A stretch of 64,000 nt of DNA from Lactobacillus sp. UBA5804. GTDB taxonomy: Bacteria; Bacillota; Bacilli; Lactobacillales; Lactobacillaceae. Position 1 is the stretch's first letter, and the number at the start of each line of letters is the position of its first letter. A program made the position numbers and the translations under genes. Shown one piece after another: positions 44,722 through 53,249 of this stretch. The stretch lies in contig DIDI01000037.1 in assembly GCA_002418055.1 (NCBI GenBank), positions 75,331-139,330 of the forward strand, written 5' to 3'. The notes beneath the pieces are model-generated. The model saw nothing but the letters and a program-made list of their open reading frames with translations, did no database searches and was not told where the DNA came from.

Positions 44722-44903
44722 GTGCTGCGAGCGAGCCAAGTGGTTAAGAGGCTCTGGTTAAATGAAAAAATACAATACGTAGAAATCTTTTGACGTTTTA
44801 ATCTATTTTCATATGGTATAAAATAGAAACATTAACAATAGATAGCTGATTGAAGTGATGATAATTCATTTTAAAAGGCTTATTTCTTCCTTACAGAAAG
44901 CCA

Positions 44904-45626
44904 TTGAAATTGAAATTTGCCTATAAAACCTACGAACTAATTATTGGTGTCCTTGCCCTATTATCAATTGTGTTAACTATTTTTGACTTTTCAGGTGTCA
45001 TTAATCTAGTTAAGTATCCTTATAACATTGCCGATAACGGCATTTGGGTTATTTTCACATTCGACTATTTCATGCGCTTGATTACTGCGCGAAATAAGAA
45101 AGCTTTCTTTAAACATAATATTTTTGATTTATTGGCAATTTTACCCTTTAATTCGCTATTTGACTTTTTCAGATTTTCTAGACTATTTCGAGCCTTTAGA
45201 CTACTAAAATTATTTAAATTCGTTCGTTTAATTGGCTTTATTGGTAAAGCTCAAAATAAGTTAAAAAAGTTTTCAAAAATCAACGGCTTTATTTATCTAG
45301 TCTGGATCTGCCTAGCTATTCTGCTCATTTCAGCGACCCTCTATTCAATTGCTGAAAATGTCCCGTGGGGAGAGGCTCTTTGGTGGGCAATTGTCACTTC
45401 AACAACAGTTGGTTATGGCGACATTTCGCCTCATACTTTCGTAGGGAAATTCGCAGCAGTCATGTTGATGCTAGTCGGAATTGGGTTTATTGATATCTTA
45501 ACGAGCACCATTACGAGCTACTTTTCTCAAGAAGATACCTCACACTTTGACCAGTTATATGCTGAAATCAAGCAGCTACAAGCCCTTACTAAACTCGAAC
45601 AAGCTCAAGAAGCACAACAAAAATAA
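44904..45626 (+). CDS. Voltage-gated-type potassium/ion channel
   Basis: 240 residues, six membrane spans. S4-like RFSRLFRAFRLLKLFKFVRLIGF has a regularly spaced arginine/lysine series near 85-105; the pore loop is TSTTVGYGDISP near 165, the K+ selectivity filter; S6 follows, then a short coiled tail rich in E and Q. The start is TTG with a weak SD (AGAAAG). It lies between the two copies of a 74-bp promoter repeat, together with the lipoprotein gene. Confidence 0.9.
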   Translation: MKLKFAYKTYELIIGVLALLSIVLTIFDFSGVINLVKYPYNIADNGIWVIFTFDYFMRLITARNKKAFFKHNIFDLLAILPFNSLFDFFRFSRLFRAFRLLKLFKFVRLIGFIGKAQNKLKKFSKINGFIYLVWICLAILLISATLYSIAENVPWGEALWWAIVTSTTVGYGDISPHTFVGKFAAVMLMLVGIGFIDILTSTITSYFSQEDTSHFDQLYAEIKQLQALTKLEQAQEAQQK

Positions 45627-45712
45627 GCTAGCACACATCAAAGAGGTCACTAATTGAAGCTTAACTCCTTAACAGCATTTTCGATTTAATTTCTATTTTA
45701 GATAAGGACACT

Positions 45713-46246
45713 ATGAAGAAAAAAATTGCATTACTACTCTATATTTCAGTTGCGTTACTACTCACTGCTTGTGGTCAACAATCACATTCAACTGCTGCCA
45801 CCAGACAACACAACTTGCGTACAAGCCAGTCTATTCAACTCAGAAAGGCAGCTAGGTTAAAACACCTAAAGCGAATAACACATGAGCATCAACTCGCAGC
45901 TCAAAAGCGTGCTAGAGCTAAAAAATTAGCACACAAGCAACTGCAAGCGGCAGCGTCCCAAGCACGTACTGCTTCACAGCAAGCTGCTAATAATTCCCAG
46001 CAAAGTAACCAGCAGACAAACAACACGACGCAACAAAGTAACCAGTCAACGAATAACACTAATAATACTGGAGAAGTCAGTGAGCAACAGCAAGGTACAA
46101 TCAATCGTGCCCGTGGCTATGATCCTAACGGTGCCCCAGTGCTTCCGGGTCAAGATCATGCCGCAGGTGATAAGCCTGATGGTACTCCGGATGATTGGGT
46201 ACAAGGACAAATTGATTGGTGCAAACAACATGGCATCAAACCCTAA
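45713..46246 (+). CDS. Lipoprotein with Q/N/T-rich spacer, function unknown
   Basis: A type II signal peptide (KKKIALLLYISVALLLTAC, lipobox LTAC, Cys20) means it is lipid-anchored outside. It continues with a basic Lys/Arg/Ala helix (about 40-90), then a Gln/Asn/Thr-rich low-complexity stretch (about 90-120) as a wall-spanning spacer, and ends in a compact DPNGAPVLPGQDHAAG, DGTPDDWVQGQIDW tail that looks conserved among lactobacillus surface proteins. TAAGGA precedes ATG. Confidence 0.82.
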   Translation: MKKKIALLLYISVALLLTACGQQSHSTAATRQHNLRTSQSIQLRKAARLKHLKRITHEHQLAAQKRARAKKLAHKQLQAAASQARTASQQAANNSQQSNQQTNNTTQQSNQSTNNTNNTGEVSEQQQGTINRARGYDPNGAPVLPGQDHAAGDKPDGTPDDWVQGQIDWCKQHGIKP

Positions 46247-46265
46247 CGCACACTTTTTATCCTCA

Positions 46266-46339
46266 ATCATCGTGTCATCTCCCTATAGGCAATAGTTTAG
46301 CAATAATCTGACCGTTTGCATGATATTCAGCACCTAGTG
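46266..46339 (-). repeat. Copy 2 of the ABC/LytTR promoter repeat (orphan)
   Basis: Seven mismatches in 74 bp against 44648..44721. It keeps a start codon followed by ATT-GAG (compare ATA-ATT-GAA in copy 1) and then runs into the end of the lipoprotein gene, so no transporter follows. The rest of 46247..46555 (309 bases) holds no gene I can support. Confidence 0.85.
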
Positions 46340-46525
46340 ATAACATAAGTGATCAATTGAGGGCTTCCAAAATATGATTCTGCTAATTCATACATCAGCG
46401 ATCACTACCATAAAAATACTTTCAGGTACAACATAATAGCTTCATTTCCGCCTCTGACTAATATCTTGGCACCTTCTCCCCGTCTTTAAACTCAGGCGTT
46501 TTGGTAAAAATTTTTCTGATAATAA

Positions 46526-46555
46526 AAGCAGCTCACCAAATGATGAGCTGCTTAT
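46526..46555 (-). terminator. Terminator after the dehydrogenase remnant
   Basis: AGCAGCTCA/TGAGCTGCT nine-bp arms and T-rich flank. Confidence 0.8.
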
Positions 46556-46735
46556 TTATTCACGAACTTCATAGCGAGGATGTTGCCCCTTGATAACGGC
46601 AAGGACATCATCTAACCCCATTTCTACTGTATTCTTCATCGCCGTATGCGTATAAAATGCACAATGCGGGGTAATGAGTACATTAGGCATCGCTTGGGGC
46701 GTGAGATAATCTGCAGGAAGCTCTTCAGCTTTAGC
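46556..46735 (-). pseudogene. C-terminal fragment of a D-2-hydroxyacid dehydrogenase
   Basis: Minus-strand frame reads AKAEELPADYLTPQAMPNVLITPHCAFYTHTAMKNTVEMGLDDV in two pieces of one continuous stretch, then ends with TAA. MPNVLITPH-x-AFYT is the C-terminal signature of D-lactate/VanH-type dehydrogenases, with the catalytic His. The N-terminal 270 or so residues are absent: the fragment begins where the crcB stop codon lies. Confidence 0.85.
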
Positions 46736-47086
46736 TTAGCGCCCAGCAATCCAATAGCCCAGCAGTAATAAGATAAATCCGCCCAGATAACTTAACCCAA
46801 AATAGGCAATTCCTTCCCGCATTCGATGGTCATTGAATAGTCCCACAAGTTCTGAATTCAAAGTCGAAAAAGTGGTAAAGCCGCCAACAATCCCAGTACC
46901 TAAAAAGAGCCACCATTGGGTCGATAATTGCATCCCAAATAACCATCCCAAACCAAAAGCACCAACGAGATTAATAATAAGTGTCGCCAATGGCCAGTTG
47001 ACGCCAAATTTAGCTTTAATTAGGTTCGTGAGCTCAAAGCGTAATAATGATCCGATAGCTGCACCGGTACCGATGAGATAAATCAT
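46736..47086 (-). CDS. crcB: Fluoride ion channel CrcB/Fluc subunit 2
   Basis: 116 residues, four membrane spans. GAAIGSLLRFEL, LATLIINLVGAFGLGWLFG and the central GFTTFSTLNSELVGLF match the Fluc signature (G-x-T-T-F-S-T) that lines the fluoride pore and sodium site. Encoded in tandem with a second crcB, overlapping it by 4 nt; the two make the heterodimeric channel usual in Gram-positives. Confidence 0.94.
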   Translation of the reverse strand: MIYLIGTGAAIGSLLRFELTNLIKAKFGVNWPLATLIINLVGAFGLGWLFGMQLSTQWWLFLGTGIVGGFTTFSTLNSELVGLFNDHRMREGIAYFGLSYLGGFILLLLGYWIAGR

Positions 47087-47475
47087 GCCATCACTTCCTG
47101 ACTAAATCGCTTCCCAGTCTTGGTTCCAAACCAGTAGCCACAAAAACTCAATGCTAAACCACCAAAGACACTAAGTAACAGGTAAAAAATTAAATAGGTA
47201 TTTTGGTGTGCTAAAGCTAGCTTTAGCAGATCCAAATTAAAAGTTGAAAAAGTGGTAAAGGAGCCGACGAGACCCATTCCTAAGCCAATCGTGAACCAAC
47301 CAGAAACTTTTTTATACGCTAAGAAAAAATACGTTAGAAAAGCCAAGCTAAAACAACCAATCAGATTTACCATAATGGTGCCGTTAAATTGAAACCAGAC
47401 ACCGAAAAAATAACGTAAGATACCGCCCCAAAAGCCAAAAAACATGACACTTAATGCATAACGCCAATTAGTCAT
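47083..47475 (-). CDS. crcB: Fluoride ion channel CrcB/Fluc subunit 1
   Basis: 130 residues with the same four-span layout: FWGGILRYFFG, GTIMVNLIGCFSLAFL and VGSFTTFSTFNLDLLKL. It begins right where the antiporter remnant ends. No fluoride riboswitch remains visible in the sequence upstream; if one existed it was in front of the antiporter and is lost or beyond recognition. Confidence 0.94.
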   Translation of the reverse strand: MTNWRYALSVMFFGFWGGILRYFFGVWFQFNGTIMVNLIGCFSLAFLTYFFLAYKKVSGWFTIGLGMGLVGSFTTFSTFNLDLLKLALAHQNTYLIFYLLLSVFGGLALSFCGYWFGTKTGKRFSQEVMA

Positions 47476-47750
47476 TAATTTTATCTCCTACCTCACTTGC
47501 TAACAAAAGCTTTAACCATAACGGACAAATTAAAGTCGTTAGCATAATCACTAAAATAATCGCCGCAGGAAATCATCGCCACTCCTATCAGATTGGCATC
47601 GTGACGGCTAACTTTCATTAGTCTAGCACTTAAACCGCACCCAATCCACTTGCTAGCGGGGATTGGAAGCATCACTACTGGCAAATTCAGGCATTTAGCA
47701 AGCTGCGCACACAATAAGGTTGCCGCCAAGATAAGTGTTAGTGCTCCCAT
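47468..47750 (-). pseudogene. Remnant of a CPA2-type Na+/H+ antiporter
   Basis: The first 25 codons read MGALTLILAATLLCAQLAKCLNLP, like the start of NapA/KefB antiporters. After an internal loss of several hundred codons it resumes with KVSRHDANLIGVAMIS, and in a shifted frame the tail reads IILVIMLTTLICPLWLKLL to the natural stop at 47468, overlapping the crcB start. So there is at least one large deletion and one frameshift. Confidence 0.75.
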
Positions 47751-47846
47751 GATTCAAACTGCCCACTTCTTTCTACTAAGAGTGTTATCATAGCACTTTA
47801 TAATTAACAATCACAAATTTTCCCCGCTACTCTGATTAGGGACAAC

Positions 47847-47877
47847 AAAAAAGCCAGGCCATTTGTGGCCTGACTTT
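47847..47877 (-). terminator. Terminator of the PNPOx-like gene
   Basis: CAGGCCA-tttg-TGGCCTG with an A-run/T-run on either side. Confidence 0.88.
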
Positions 47878-47895
47878 CTTATTGTTGAGATTAAC

Positions 47896-48258
47896 TTAAG
47901 CGTCAATTTCGTCAACATCGATAATAACAACAGTACCATTTTTGCCAGTCTTGTTACGTTGCTCTTCAGTTAATTTAGCGTCTTCAGAAATATGAGGCGT
48001 ACCGATAACTCTAACGGCAGTATGGCTAGGAACATCAGCAACAACAGCAGCAACCTTGCTACCAGCCTTGATGTTGTTAAAAGCATGAGCATGAGTTACT
48101 TCAACGTAAACCAAATGGTTTTCGTCCAGAACGTTCAAAGATTCCTTTGGACCAATTTGTGGGTTACCATCGCGGTCGACCGTTGAAATGTAAGCAACCT
48201 TATCATTGAAAAACTTTTGTTGTTCTGCAGTTAGCGTCTTGCCTTCTAATTTCTTCAT
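47896..48258 (-). CDS. Pyridoxamine 5'-phosphate oxidase family (FMN-binding split-barrel) protein
   Basis: 120 residues. KVAYISTVDRDGNPQIGPKESLNVLDENHLVYVEVTHAHAFNNIKAGSKVAAVV is the split-barrel core. The full PNPOx catalytic set is absent, so it is probably a small flavin- or haem-binding oxidoreductase rather than a vitamin B6 enzyme. SD GAGG before ATG. Codon use looks highly expressed (few rare codons). Confidence 0.85.
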   Translation of the reverse strand: MKKLEGKTLTAEQQKFFNDKVAYISTVDRDGNPQIGPKESLNVLDENHLVYVEVTHAHAFNNIKAGSKVAAVVADVPSHTAVRVIGTPHISEDAKLTEEQRNKTGKNGTVVIIDVDEIDA

Positions 48259-48478
48259 ACTTGAAAATTCCTCTCACTTCTTTAAAAATATCAACCATCA
48301 ACTAACTTGATGACTTTTACTACAATAAAGTCTACTCAATTTGAAGGCATTTGTAAATTATTGTGCCTTAAAATTTTGGATTTTTGATTTTATTTTATAG
48401 TGTTATGTAATTCTTTCAAACCCACTAGGCATAGATGATTCAACTGGCTATTTCAAAAATAAAATAGGGTTCTTAGTG

Positions 48479-49312
48479 TTATTCAATGAATCCAACCATG
48501 AGTCCCCCCGCTTCAGCATAGAAGCTGCAAATTGCTCTCATCGGCCGAATGGTCACCTTGGCCGCAGGGAATTCATCCGTTAGCGCGCCCTGCAATAATT
48601 CCGCATCTTGCAAGTTATGACAATGATCGATAATGACCTCGCCGCCTTGATAGCCCAACGCTAGCATCTGGTGCTTCAATTCGCGTAGTGCCCGCTTCAT
48701 ACCATGGACCTTGCTAAGCAGTTCGAACTTCCCTTCCCTATTAGCAGTCCCCACAATATTGATTCTCAAAACGCCAGCGACTTTTGCGACCGCTTTTGAA
48801 ATACGGCCATTTAAGGCAAGGTTTCTAAGAGATTGTAAAACAAAAACCAGATGTGTACGGGTACGCATTTCAGCAATTTTGGCTTCAAGCACGCCCCAAT
48901 TAACCCCAGCTGCTAATAACGCCTGAATACCGTGCAAGACAATAGAAGGTTCTGGACCAGCAGAGCGAGAATCAACCACAATTACCTTAGCTCCAGGGTG
49001 CGCTTCTTCATACATCACCTTGGCCTGATAGGCCGAAGAATAAGACCCTGACAAGGCACTTGTCATTGTCACGATCACTGCCCGTTTACTACCAGCTAAA
49101 GTATCAAGCCAGTCTTGAATACTTGGGCATGAGCTGCGTCCAGCTACCGTTGTCTGTTTCATAGCGGTCATGAAGGCTGACATATCCATATTCCCATCAT
49201 CACGAAATGATTGATTGCCAAAGGAAAGCGTCAAGGGCGCTACCGCAATCCCTTGCGCCTGGTCGACCACCTCATTAGCGCCAGCATCTAAAACTAAACG
49301 AACTTCATCCAC
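48479..49312 (-). CDS. DegV family fatty-acid-binding protein
   Basis: 277 residues. Two-domain DegV fold: VVDQAQGIAVAPLTLSFGNQSFRDD, then the fatty-acid loop TTVAGRSSCPSIQDWLD, VTMTSALSGSYSSAYQAK and VIVVDSRSAGPEPSIVL. Such proteins (FakB) present fatty acids to the kinase FakA for phospholipid synthesis. The N-terminus is atypical (LVLDAGANEV in place of a D-S-T/S start). AGAGGAG 8 nt before GTG 49312 sets the start, shorter than the open frame. Confidence 0.82.
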   Translation of the reverse strand: MDEVRLVLDAGANEVVDQAQGIAVAPLTLSFGNQSFRDDGNMDMSAFMTAMKQTTVAGRSSCPSIQDWLDTLAGSKRAVIVTMTSALSGSYSSAYQAKVMYEEAHPGAKVIVVDSRSAGPEPSIVLHGIQALLAAGVNWGVLEAKIAEMRTRTHLVFVLQSLRNLALNGRISKAVAKVAGVLRINIVGTANREGKFELLSKVHGMKRALRELKHQMLALGYQGGEVIIDHCHNLQDAELLQGALTDEFPAAKVTIRPMRAICSFYAEAGGLMVGFIE

Positions 49313-49344
49313 TCGTCTCACTCCTCTATCCATTTTATGTCATT

Positions 49345-49373
49345 ATTATAACGTAAAGCGCTTTAGCTGTCGA
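49345..49373 (-). promoter_or_regulatory. Promoter of degV with cre-like palindrome in the spacer
   Basis: Minus strand: -35 TCGACA (49373..49368), 17-nt spacer, -10 TATAAT (49350..49345). The spacer contains the 12-bp palindrome TAAAGCGCTTTA (49354..49365), whose core AAGCGCTT fits the CcpA cre core AARCGYTT. Confidence 0.6.
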
Positions 49374-49397
49374 AAGACTTTTACTAAAAATTAAGAG

Positions 49398-49444
49398 GTA
49401 AACCGCTTTCATCTGTTTACACATTCACAAAGTTAGGCTAAAAT
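49398..49444 (+). promoter_or_regulatory. Enolase promoter with a second cre-like site upstream
   Basis: -35 TTTACA (49416..49421), 17-nt spacer, -10 TAAAAT (49439..49444). GTAAACCGCTTTCA (49398..49411), 11 of 14 matches to the lactic-acid-bacterial cre pattern, lies directly upstream of the -35. A long leader of about 80 nt follows. Confidence 0.6.
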
Positions 49445-49533
49445 TCTAGTTGTAATGAAGGAGCAAATTGCTCTAGGTGACAATCAAGTCTACTTAATAG
49501 TTTGGTTGTCATAATTTTTGAGGAGGCTTTTTG

Positions 49534-50820
49534 ATGTTAAAACCAGTTATTGAAAACGTTCATGCAAGAGAAATCTTTGACTCACGCGGTAACCCAACCG
49601 TTGAAGCAGAAGTTACACTTTCAAATGGCTTAATGGCTCGTGCTGAAGTTCCATCAGGTGCTTCAACTGGTGAAAATGAAGCAGTTGAATTACGTGATGG
49701 CGATGCACGTCTCGGCGGCAAGGGCGTTTCAAAGGCTGTTAACAACGTTAACACTGAAATTGCTAAGACTTTGAAGGGAATGGACCCATTCAACCAATCT
49801 TTGATTGACCAAACCATGATTGACTTAGACGGCACCCCTAACAAGGCTCGTTTAGGCGCTAACGCTATTTTAGGTGTTTCAATGGCAGTTGCTGATGTTG
49901 CTGCTAAAGCAACCCATCAACCACTGTACCGTTACCTTGGCGGTACTGATTTGGAAATGCCACAAACATTCCATAATGTTATCAACGGTGGTGAACATGC
50001 TGACAACGGAATTGACATTCAAGAATTCATGATCACCCCAGTCAGCAAGACTTCATTCCGTGATGGTTTTGAAAAGATTGTTAACACTTACCACACTTTG
50101 AAGAAAGTGCTTGAAGATATGGGTTACGAAACTGGCCTTGGTGATGAAGGTGGTTTCGCTCCTAACATGAAGAACTCTGAAGAAGCTTTGAAAGCTTTGC
50201 ACGAAGCTATTATCAAGGCTGGTTACAAGCCAGGTAAAGATATTGCAGTTGCTTGTGACTGTGCTGCTTCATACTTCTTTGACAAGTCAGATGGCAAGTA
50301 TCATCTAGAAGGTAAAGTACTTGATGACGAAGAATTAGCTGCCTACTACGACAAGTTACTTGGTGAATTCCCAGAATTAATTTCAATGGAAGACCCATAT
50401 GATGAAAACGACGTTGACGGTATGGTTAAGTTCACTGCTACCCACAAAGACCAGATTCAAATTGTCCTTGATGACTTCATTTGTACTAACCCAGCCTTAT
50501 TAACTAAGGCTATCAAGGAAGGTGCTGGTAATGCATCATTAATCAAGTTGAACCAAATCGGTACTGTTACTGAAACCTTGGAAACTGTTCGTTTGTCACG
50601 TAAGAATGGCTATAACACCATGATTTCTCACCGCTCAGGTGAAACTGGTGATACCTTTATCGCTGACTTCGCAGTTGCCGTTAATGGTGGCCAATTGAAG
50701 ACTGGTGCCCCAGCTCGTTCAGAACGTGTTGAGAAGTACAACCAATTATTAAGAATCGAAGAAGAACTTGGCGAAGGCGAACGCTTGGCCTTCTTCCCAG
50801 ATGACATTAATCACGACTAA
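49534..50820 (+). CDS. eno: Enolase
   Basis: Converts 2-phosphoglycerate to PEP in glycolysis; also found on the cell surface of lactobacilli. VIENVHAREIFDSRGNPTVEAEV opens it; GGEHADNGIDIQEFMI, the catalytic GDEGGFAPN near 205, SMEDPYDEND, IVLDDF and the lysine-containing LIKLNQIGTVTETLE near 340, and MISHRSGETGDTFIADF complete the enolase set. AGGAGG 7 nt before ATG 49534 gives 428 residues. Codons are strongly biased to a preferred set, as expected for high expression. Confidence 0.99.
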   Translation: MLKPVIENVHAREIFDSRGNPTVEAEVTLSNGLMARAEVPSGASTGENEAVELRDGDARLGGKGVSKAVNNVNTEIAKTLKGMDPFNQSLIDQTMIDLDGTPNKARLGANAILGVSMAVADVAAKATHQPLYRYLGGTDLEMPQTFHNVINGGEHADNGIDIQEFMITPVSKTSFRDGFEKIVNTYHTLKKVLEDMGYETGLGDEGGFAPNMKNSEEALKALHEAIIKAGYKPGKDIAVACDCAASYFFDKSDGKYHLEGKVLDDEELAAYYDKLLGEFPELISMEDPYDENDVDGMVKFTATHKDQIQIVLDDFICTNPALLTKAIKEGAGNASLIKLNQIGTVTETLETVRLSRKNGYNTMISHRSGETGDTFIADFAVAVNGGQLKTGAPARSERVEKYNQLLRIEEELGEGERLAFFPDDINHD

Positions 50821-50839
50821 TCTTGTGTTTTAACTAAAA

Positions 50840-50886
50840 AAAGGACCTACCAACGAAAGGACCTACCAACGTAGGTTCTTTTTTTA
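50840..50886 (+). terminator. Enolase terminator with duplicated 5' arm
   Basis: The 16-mer aaaggacctaccaacg is tandemly repeated (50840..50855 and 50856..50871). Either copy can pair with GTAGGTTCTTT just downstream, followed by a T-run. Confidence 0.9.
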
Positions 50887-50968
50887 TGGTGCCGTTTTAC
50901 AGTTAGCATATTTATAACTCTCCCAAAATATGCTAGTTTATTAATGGAACTTAATCTCGGAGGAAAAT

Positions 50969-53239
50969 ATGTGCAAACAATTTCATGGCTTGACCCAAGC
51001 CGAAGCAGCCACCTTACTGCAAGAAAACGGGTTAAATGAGGTCCCAGAACCCCACTACAATTTCTGGAAAGCTTTTGCTAGTAAGCTATGGAACCTATCA
51101 GCTTGGATTCTAGAAGCAGCCTTGCTCCTTGAATTTATCCTAGGAAAATGGGTTCAAGCGGGCTTTGTATTACTAATGTTACTATTTGCCGCTTACAATG
51201 GCGCCAGTCAAAAGAAAAAATCACGACGAGTGTTAGACAAAATTGCTCATCAGTTAACCCCAACTGTTAGCGTTGAGCGTGACGGTCAATGGATTATCCT
51301 AGACGCTAAAGAACTCGTTGTGGGTGATTTGGTAAGTTTGCAGCCAGGTAATGTCCTAGCAGCTGATGTGACTTTACTCGATGCCAAAATGGCTTTTGAT
51401 GAGAGTTCAATCACTGGAGAATCGGCTGCTGTTAAAAAGGATATAGGCGACACCGCGTATGCCGGTACGACTATCCTAACTGGACATGGTTTAGCACGAG
51501 TTAGTGCCGTTGGCGCTAACTCTCGTTCTGGTAAAACCATTAATTTGATTAACCAATCAGCTGCGCCCGGACACTTACAAGTCTTACTCACAAAAATTAT
51601 TTATTATCTTTGTTTATTAGACGGCTGTTTGACTCTGATTATTATCCTGGCAATGTTTTTACGCGGTGGTGATTTCGGAACGTTGTTACACATGCTTCCT
51701 TTCCTAGCCATGATGTTTATTGCATCGATTCCAGTCGCAATGCCCTCTACATTTGCCCTTTCCAACTCCTTTGAAGCAACCCGGTTAAGTAAGCAAGGCG
51801 TGCTAACTTCTGATTTAACTGGGATTCAAGATGCTGCCAATTTAAATTTACTGCTCCTAGATAAGACGGGAACAATTACTGAAAACAAGACTGCTGTTAC
51901 CAGTTGGCAAAACTTTAGTGAATTAGCTGACACTGATTTGCTAGCCTTAATTGCAATTGCCGTTGATCGACGCAACAGTAGTGTTATCGATCTCGCCATG
52001 CGCGATTTCTTAAGTCAAAAACAACTGATCGCCGCTCCTGCTAGCAACTTTGTTCCCTTTACAAGTGAAACTGGCTATGCAATGGCAACAACTCCCCAGC
52101 ACAATATTAAACTGGGATCCTTTAAACAACTCGCGTTAATTGACCCCGAAGCTGATAGCAAAACCGAACAGATTGACTTTTCTTCTGGACGCTCACTAGC
52201 AGCGCTGATTGACGATAAACTAGCAGCGGTCTTTATCCTGCGCGATCAAGTACGAACTGATTCTAAATCAGCGCTCGCTAAACTCGCCAAACGTGGTATC
52301 AAGGTAATCATGCTAACTGGCGACAATCAACGCACCGCTCAGGCAGTGGCAACTGAAGTGGCCTTAGCTGGTAATGTCATTTCAATGCGTGATTTTAACG
52401 ATCAAACTGACCTAGCTACCATTAGCGGGATCGCAGATGTTTTACCAGAAGATAAGCAGCAAATGGTAAAGCATTTCCAAAAGCAAGGCTATATTGTTGG
52501 GATGACGGGTGACGGCGTTAATGATGCCCCAGCCCTCAAACAAGCTGAAGTTGGGATTGCCATGTCCAATGCTGCCGATGTGGCCAAACGTTCAGGCAAG
52601 ATGGTGTTATTGGATGATGGCCTTACACCGATTTTAAATATTTTAGATGCTGGGCACCGCGTTTATCAGCGGATGACTACCTGGTCATTAACCAAGCTAG
52701 CTAGAACCGCAGAATTGACTCTGCTACTTACCTTCGGTTATCTCTGCTATCGCTATTTGCCCTTGGCGTTGAATGCAATGGTTATCTACACCATCATGAA
52801 CAACATGGTCACTATGATGATTGGTACAGATCGCGCAGAAATTAGCCACCAACCTGAAAATTGGAATATGGCCAAACTTGCCAAAATCGCATTTTCACTC
52901 GCTTTTGCTTGGATGGTCGTGGGGATTATCTTCGTAACGGGTCTGGAGCACCAACAAGTTAATCGTGGTCAGATTGGCACCATGGTCTATGTCTTCCTGG
53001 TATTAAGCGCAATGCTCCTCATTTTGATGACCAGAACGCGGCGTTTTTTCTGGCAAGACTATCCTTCTAAGTTAGTGGGTGGTGTGCAACTGGCTAATGT
53101 TGTTCTGACCTTTATCTTAGCGCTTAGCGGAATTGCAATGACCGCTATCTCATGGCAACAATTAGGGATTACGCTCATAGTAACCTTGGCCGCAGCGATA
53201 GTCATTGACCTCTGTTACGTACCGATTATGAACAAATAA
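50969..53239 (+). CDS. P-type H+-transporting ATPase (P3A)
   Basis: Plasma-membrane proton-efflux-type P-ATPase of 756 residues. N-terminal cation-ATPase segment GLTQAEAATLLQENGLNEVPE; actuator ITGESAAV near 148; ion-path SIPVAMPSTFALS near 258; phosphorylation site LLDKTGTITENK near 300; hinge TGDGVNDAPALKQAEVGIAMSNAADVAK near 510. About ten membrane spans. It probably exports H+ (acid tolerance) although a divalent cation cannot be ruled out. SD GGAGG precedes ATG. Confidence 0.93.
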   Translation: MCKQFHGLTQAEAATLLQENGLNEVPEPHYNFWKAFASKLWNLSAWILEAALLLEFILGKWVQAGFVLLMLLFAAYNGASQKKKSRRVLDKIAHQLTPTVSVERDGQWIILDAKELVVGDLVSLQPGNVLAADVTLLDAKMAFDESSITGESAAVKKDIGDTAYAGTTILTGHGLARVSAVGANSRSGKTINLINQSAAPGHLQVLLTKIIYYLCLLDGCLTLIIILAMFLRGGDFGTLLHMLPFLAMMFIASIPVAMPSTFALSNSFEATRLSKQGVLTSDLTGIQDAANLNLLLLDKTGTITENKTAVTSWQNFSELADTDLLALIAIAVDRRNSSVIDLAMRDFLSQKQLIAAPASNFVPFTSETGYAMATTPQHNIKLGSFKQLALIDPEADSKTEQIDFSSGRSLAALIDDKLAAVFILRDQVRTDSKSALAKLAKRGIKVIMLTGDNQRTAQAVATEVALAGNVISMRDFNDQTDLATISGIADVLPEDKQQMVKHFQKQGYIVGMTGDGVNDAPALKQAEVGIAMSNAADVAKRSGKMVLLDDGLTPILNILDAGHRVYQRMTTWSLTKLARTAELTLLLTFGYLCYRYLPLALNAMVIYTIMNNMVTMMIGTDRAEISHQPENWNMAKLAKIAFSLAFAWMVVGIIFVTGLEHQQVNRGQIGTMVYVFLVLSAMLLILMTRTRRFFWQDYPSKLVGGVQLANVVLTFILALSGIAMTAISWQQLGITLIVTLAAAIVIDLCYVPIMNK

Positions 53240-53249
53240 CTACCACATC

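Noticed and set aside
45901..46104. Cys/Leu-rich frame opposite the lipoprotein spacer
   Set aside because: It is the complement of the CAA/AAC-rich Q/N repeat and only mirrors its base composition.
46461..46525. Possible 20-residue C-terminal remnant (KTPEFKDGEKVPRY-like) on the minus strand
   Set aside because: Looks protein-like but is too short to place in a family and has no intact neighbour.
47476..47846. Fluoride riboswitch upstream of the crcB pair
   Set aside because: Looked for the GGCGAT-type start and pseudoknot elements by eye; none was convincing.
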